Positions 5,155 through 5,753 of a stretch of 5,753 nucleotides of DNA are shown in pieces. The translations under genes were made by a program, and so were the position numbers. The notes under the pieces are model-generated. The model was not told where the DNA came from. It searched no databases and worked only from the letters and a program-made list of their open reading frames with translations. Within the stretch, counting starts at the first letter, position 1. Each line of letters begins with the position of its first letter. Source of the stretch: Anaerolinea sp. (GTDB taxonomy: Bacteria; Chloroflexota; Anaerolineae; Anaerolineales; Anaerolineaceae); contig PNNU01000244.1 in assembly GCA_013824385.1 (NCBI GenBank), forward strand, positions 1 through 5,753. Direction: 5' to 3'.

Positions 5155-5403
5155 ATGAAGAAAATGATACTGACCCTGTTGGCAGCCCTCGTGCTGATGA
5201 TGACCCTGGCTTCCCCAGTACTGGCAGCCGGACAAGCGCCGTCCGCTTGTCCGCCCAATTATGAGCTGCATGCGGTTGGCGATCATCTGGATCGCCCCGA
5301 TCACCATATCGGCGTGGCAGTTGACCTGAACGGCAACGGCTTTTTATGCATGCTGCCGCTGGCCAATGGCCTGCATGTGCATGTTGACGATGTAATTCCA
5401 TAG
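5155..5403 (+). CDS. Small secreted protein with EF-hand-like loop
   Basis: This is an 82-aa precursor. The N-terminus MKK followed by a 17-residue hydrophobic core and SPVLA-AG (20-26) is a good Sec signal peptide, with likely cleavage after Ala24. The mature chain is about 58 residues, with CPPNYELHAVGDH, a His/Asp stretch DRPDHH, then DLNGNGFLC (57-65) and HVHVDDVIP. Asp57, Asn59 and Asn61 are spaced like a Ca-binding DxNxN loop, and Cys32 and Cys65 could form a disulfide. Similar short secreted proteins with CPxGFELH, a DxNGDGxxC loop and IHVHxDN occur in Chloroflexota and Actinomycetota from memory; no function is established. The ATG is fixed by AAAGGAG 8 bases upstream. It stands alone, with a palindrome over its SD and a hairpin after its stop. 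Confidence 0.85.
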   Translation: MKKMILTLLAALVLMMTLASPVLAAGQAPSACPPNYELHAVGDHLDRPDHHIGVAVDLNGNGFLCMLPLANGLHVHVDDVIP

Positions 5404-5424
5404 CCCCGGGTATTCCCTGTATTG

Positions 5425-5464
5425 TGATGCACTCTGCGGGTCTCAAGGTCTGCAGAGTGCATTA
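5425..5464 (+). terminator. Strong hairpin after the 82-aa gene, possible terminator
   Basis: TGCACTCTGC (5428-5437) and GCAGAGTGCA (5452-5461) form a perfect 10-bp stem around 14 bases. It extends by A-T, G-U and U-A pairs to 5425-5464. It begins about 20 bases after the stop codon. Only TTATGATTA follows, not a true U-run, so termination may be weak or of a different kind. Position and strength still make it the likely end of the 82-aa transcript or a processing site before the next gene. Confidence 0.55.
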
Positions 5465-5519
5465 TGATTAAGGGGAATTACCTGAAAGTTCATCAGCAGG
5501 GCTTGTGAAAGGATCAGCT

Positions 5520-5753
5520 ATGAAAGACGACCATAAGCACGACCATGCTTCGACGCCACCGGTCCCTGAGCCTGTCGAAGGGACTGGTGACGAGCATGAT
5601 CATTTCTTGCACGAGCACGCCGGCCATGAGCACACTTCGACGCCGCCGGTCCCTGAGCCTGTCGAAGGGACTGGTGACGAGCATGATCATTCCATGCACG
5701 AGCACGCCGGTCACGACCATGCTTCGACGCCACCGGTCCCTGAGCCTGTCGAA
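5520..5753 (+). CDS. His-rich tandem-repeat protein, N-terminal part (runs off window)
   Basis: The frame is open from an ATG at 5520 to the right edge (78 codons, no stop), preceded by AAAGGA 6 bases upstream. After MKDDHK the protein consists of a 29-residue repeat: residues 7-35, 36-64, and 65-78 (cut off). Each unit has HDH or HEH, then STPPVPEPVEGTGDEHDH, then HEHAG. Seven H-x-H clusters are visible in 67 residues (5-9, 26-28, 31-33, 36-38, 55-57, 60-62, 65-67), as in proteins that bind Zn, Ni, Co or Cu. There is no signal peptide in the visible part. It may be a free metal-buffering protein or the His-rich leader of a cation transporter or metallochaperone lying beyond the edge. The complementary strand also has long open frames, but they have no ribosome site and arise from the repeat. 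Confidence 0.75.
   Translation, partial: MKDDHKHDHASTPPVPEPVEGTGDEHDHFLHEHAGHEHTSTPPVPEPVEGTGDEHDHSMHEHAGHDHASTPPVPEPVE
5538..5753 (+). repeat. 87-bp tandem repeat, about 2.5 copies
   Basis: Copies begin at 5538, 5625 and 5712 (last cut by the window edge). The period is exactly 87 bases, or 29 codons, so the reading frame is kept. Copies 1 and 2 are nearly identical over their second halves and differ at a few bases around the His-rich ends (for example Phe-Leu against Ser-Met between the HDH and HEH pairs). The count could vary between strains by slippage or recombination. Confidence 0.9.
5561..5587. repeat. Dispersed palindromic repeat inside the coding repeat, copy 1
   Basis: The core CCCTGAGCCTGTCGAAGGG is a sequence that I know as a very common dispersed palindromic repeat in several bacterial groups. 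Here GGTCCCT pairs with AGGGACT/C around the GAGCCTGTCGA centre. Further copies are at 5648-5674 and, cut short, 5735-5753. In this frame it encodes the VPEPVEGT part of each protein repeat, so a normally intergenic element seems to be used as a coding linker. Confidence 0.75.

Noticed and set aside
4812..5258. Minus-strand 148-aa open frame
   Set aside because: Antisense to the 82-aa secreted gene and the repeats, no ribosome site, low-complexity Gly/Lys stretches.
5514..5733. Minus-strand open frames with SPFDRLRDR repeats
   Set aside because: This peptide is the usual antisense translation of the dispersed palindromic repeat. The plus frame has a start, an SD and a coherent His-rich repeat.
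5538..5753. CRISPR array
   Set aside because: The 87-bp units are contiguous and nearly identical throughout, with no variable spacers, and they keep a reading frame.

Overview
The window looks like accessory DNA from a bacterium, most likely a Chloroflexota (Anaerolineae-type) genome. The main clue is the long Thr/Pro-rich extracellular linker (TPTxTxTPT style) in the large membrane protein, which is typical of that phylum. The two secreted proteins ending in Asp/Asn/Gly-rich loops with Cys also fit. This placement is an inference; there is no rRNA or other marker gene. Base composition is patchy by eye: about 65% GC in the first 60 bases, about 37% in the minus-strand operon near 3.7 kb, and about 58% in the His-rich gene at the right end. 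This suggests an AT-richer block (about 0.2-4.5 kb) placed in a GC-richer background.

Layout from left to right. (1) 1-203 is GC-rich, contains several nested hairpins, and is open in one plus-strand frame from the left edge; its identity is unresolved. (2) 204-2138, minus strand: a 644-aa membrane-anchored nuclease with two TM helices, coiled coil, helix-hairpin-helix, coiled coil, probable third TM, Thr/Pro linker, SNase-like (thermonuclease) domain and an excalibur-type Ca-binding tail. (3) 2139-2646, intergenic: a probable promoter and leader for the nuclease gene, plus a 43-codon decayed fragment resembling the Walker B to H-loop part of an ABC transporter ATPase. (4) 4314-2647, minus strand: a tight three-gene operon (unknown 211-aa protein, 208-aa partner protein, HEPN/UPF0332-like protein) with its own SD and -10/-35 boxes. 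The last two genes are one base apart and look like a two-component, toxin-antitoxin-like pair. (5) 4381-5154: a long gene-poor, regulatory-looking region. It holds two copies of a 38-bp GC-rich hairpin repeat, a consensus sigma70 promoter whose spacer is an 18-bp dyad, a cluster of TATTCGTTT inverted repeats, and a perfect 12-bp palindrome over the next ribosome binding site. (6) 5155-5403, plus strand: an 82-aa secreted protein with an EF-hand-like loop. (7) 5428-5461: a 10-bp perfect-stem hairpin. (8) 5520 to the right edge, plus strand: the start of a His-rich protein made of 29-residue tandem repeats, each carrying an in-frame copy of a dispersed palindromic repeat (CCCTGAGCCTGTCGAAGGG).

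How the parts may work together: the nuclease and the 82-aa protein both appear to act outside the cytoplasm and both carry acidic Asp/Asn/Gly loops. The His-rich protein is probably a metal-binding module, or the metal-binding N-terminus of a transporter. The three-gene operon is the best candidate for a small defence or toxin-antitoxin-like module. No functional link between the operon and the nuclease can be shown from sequence alone.
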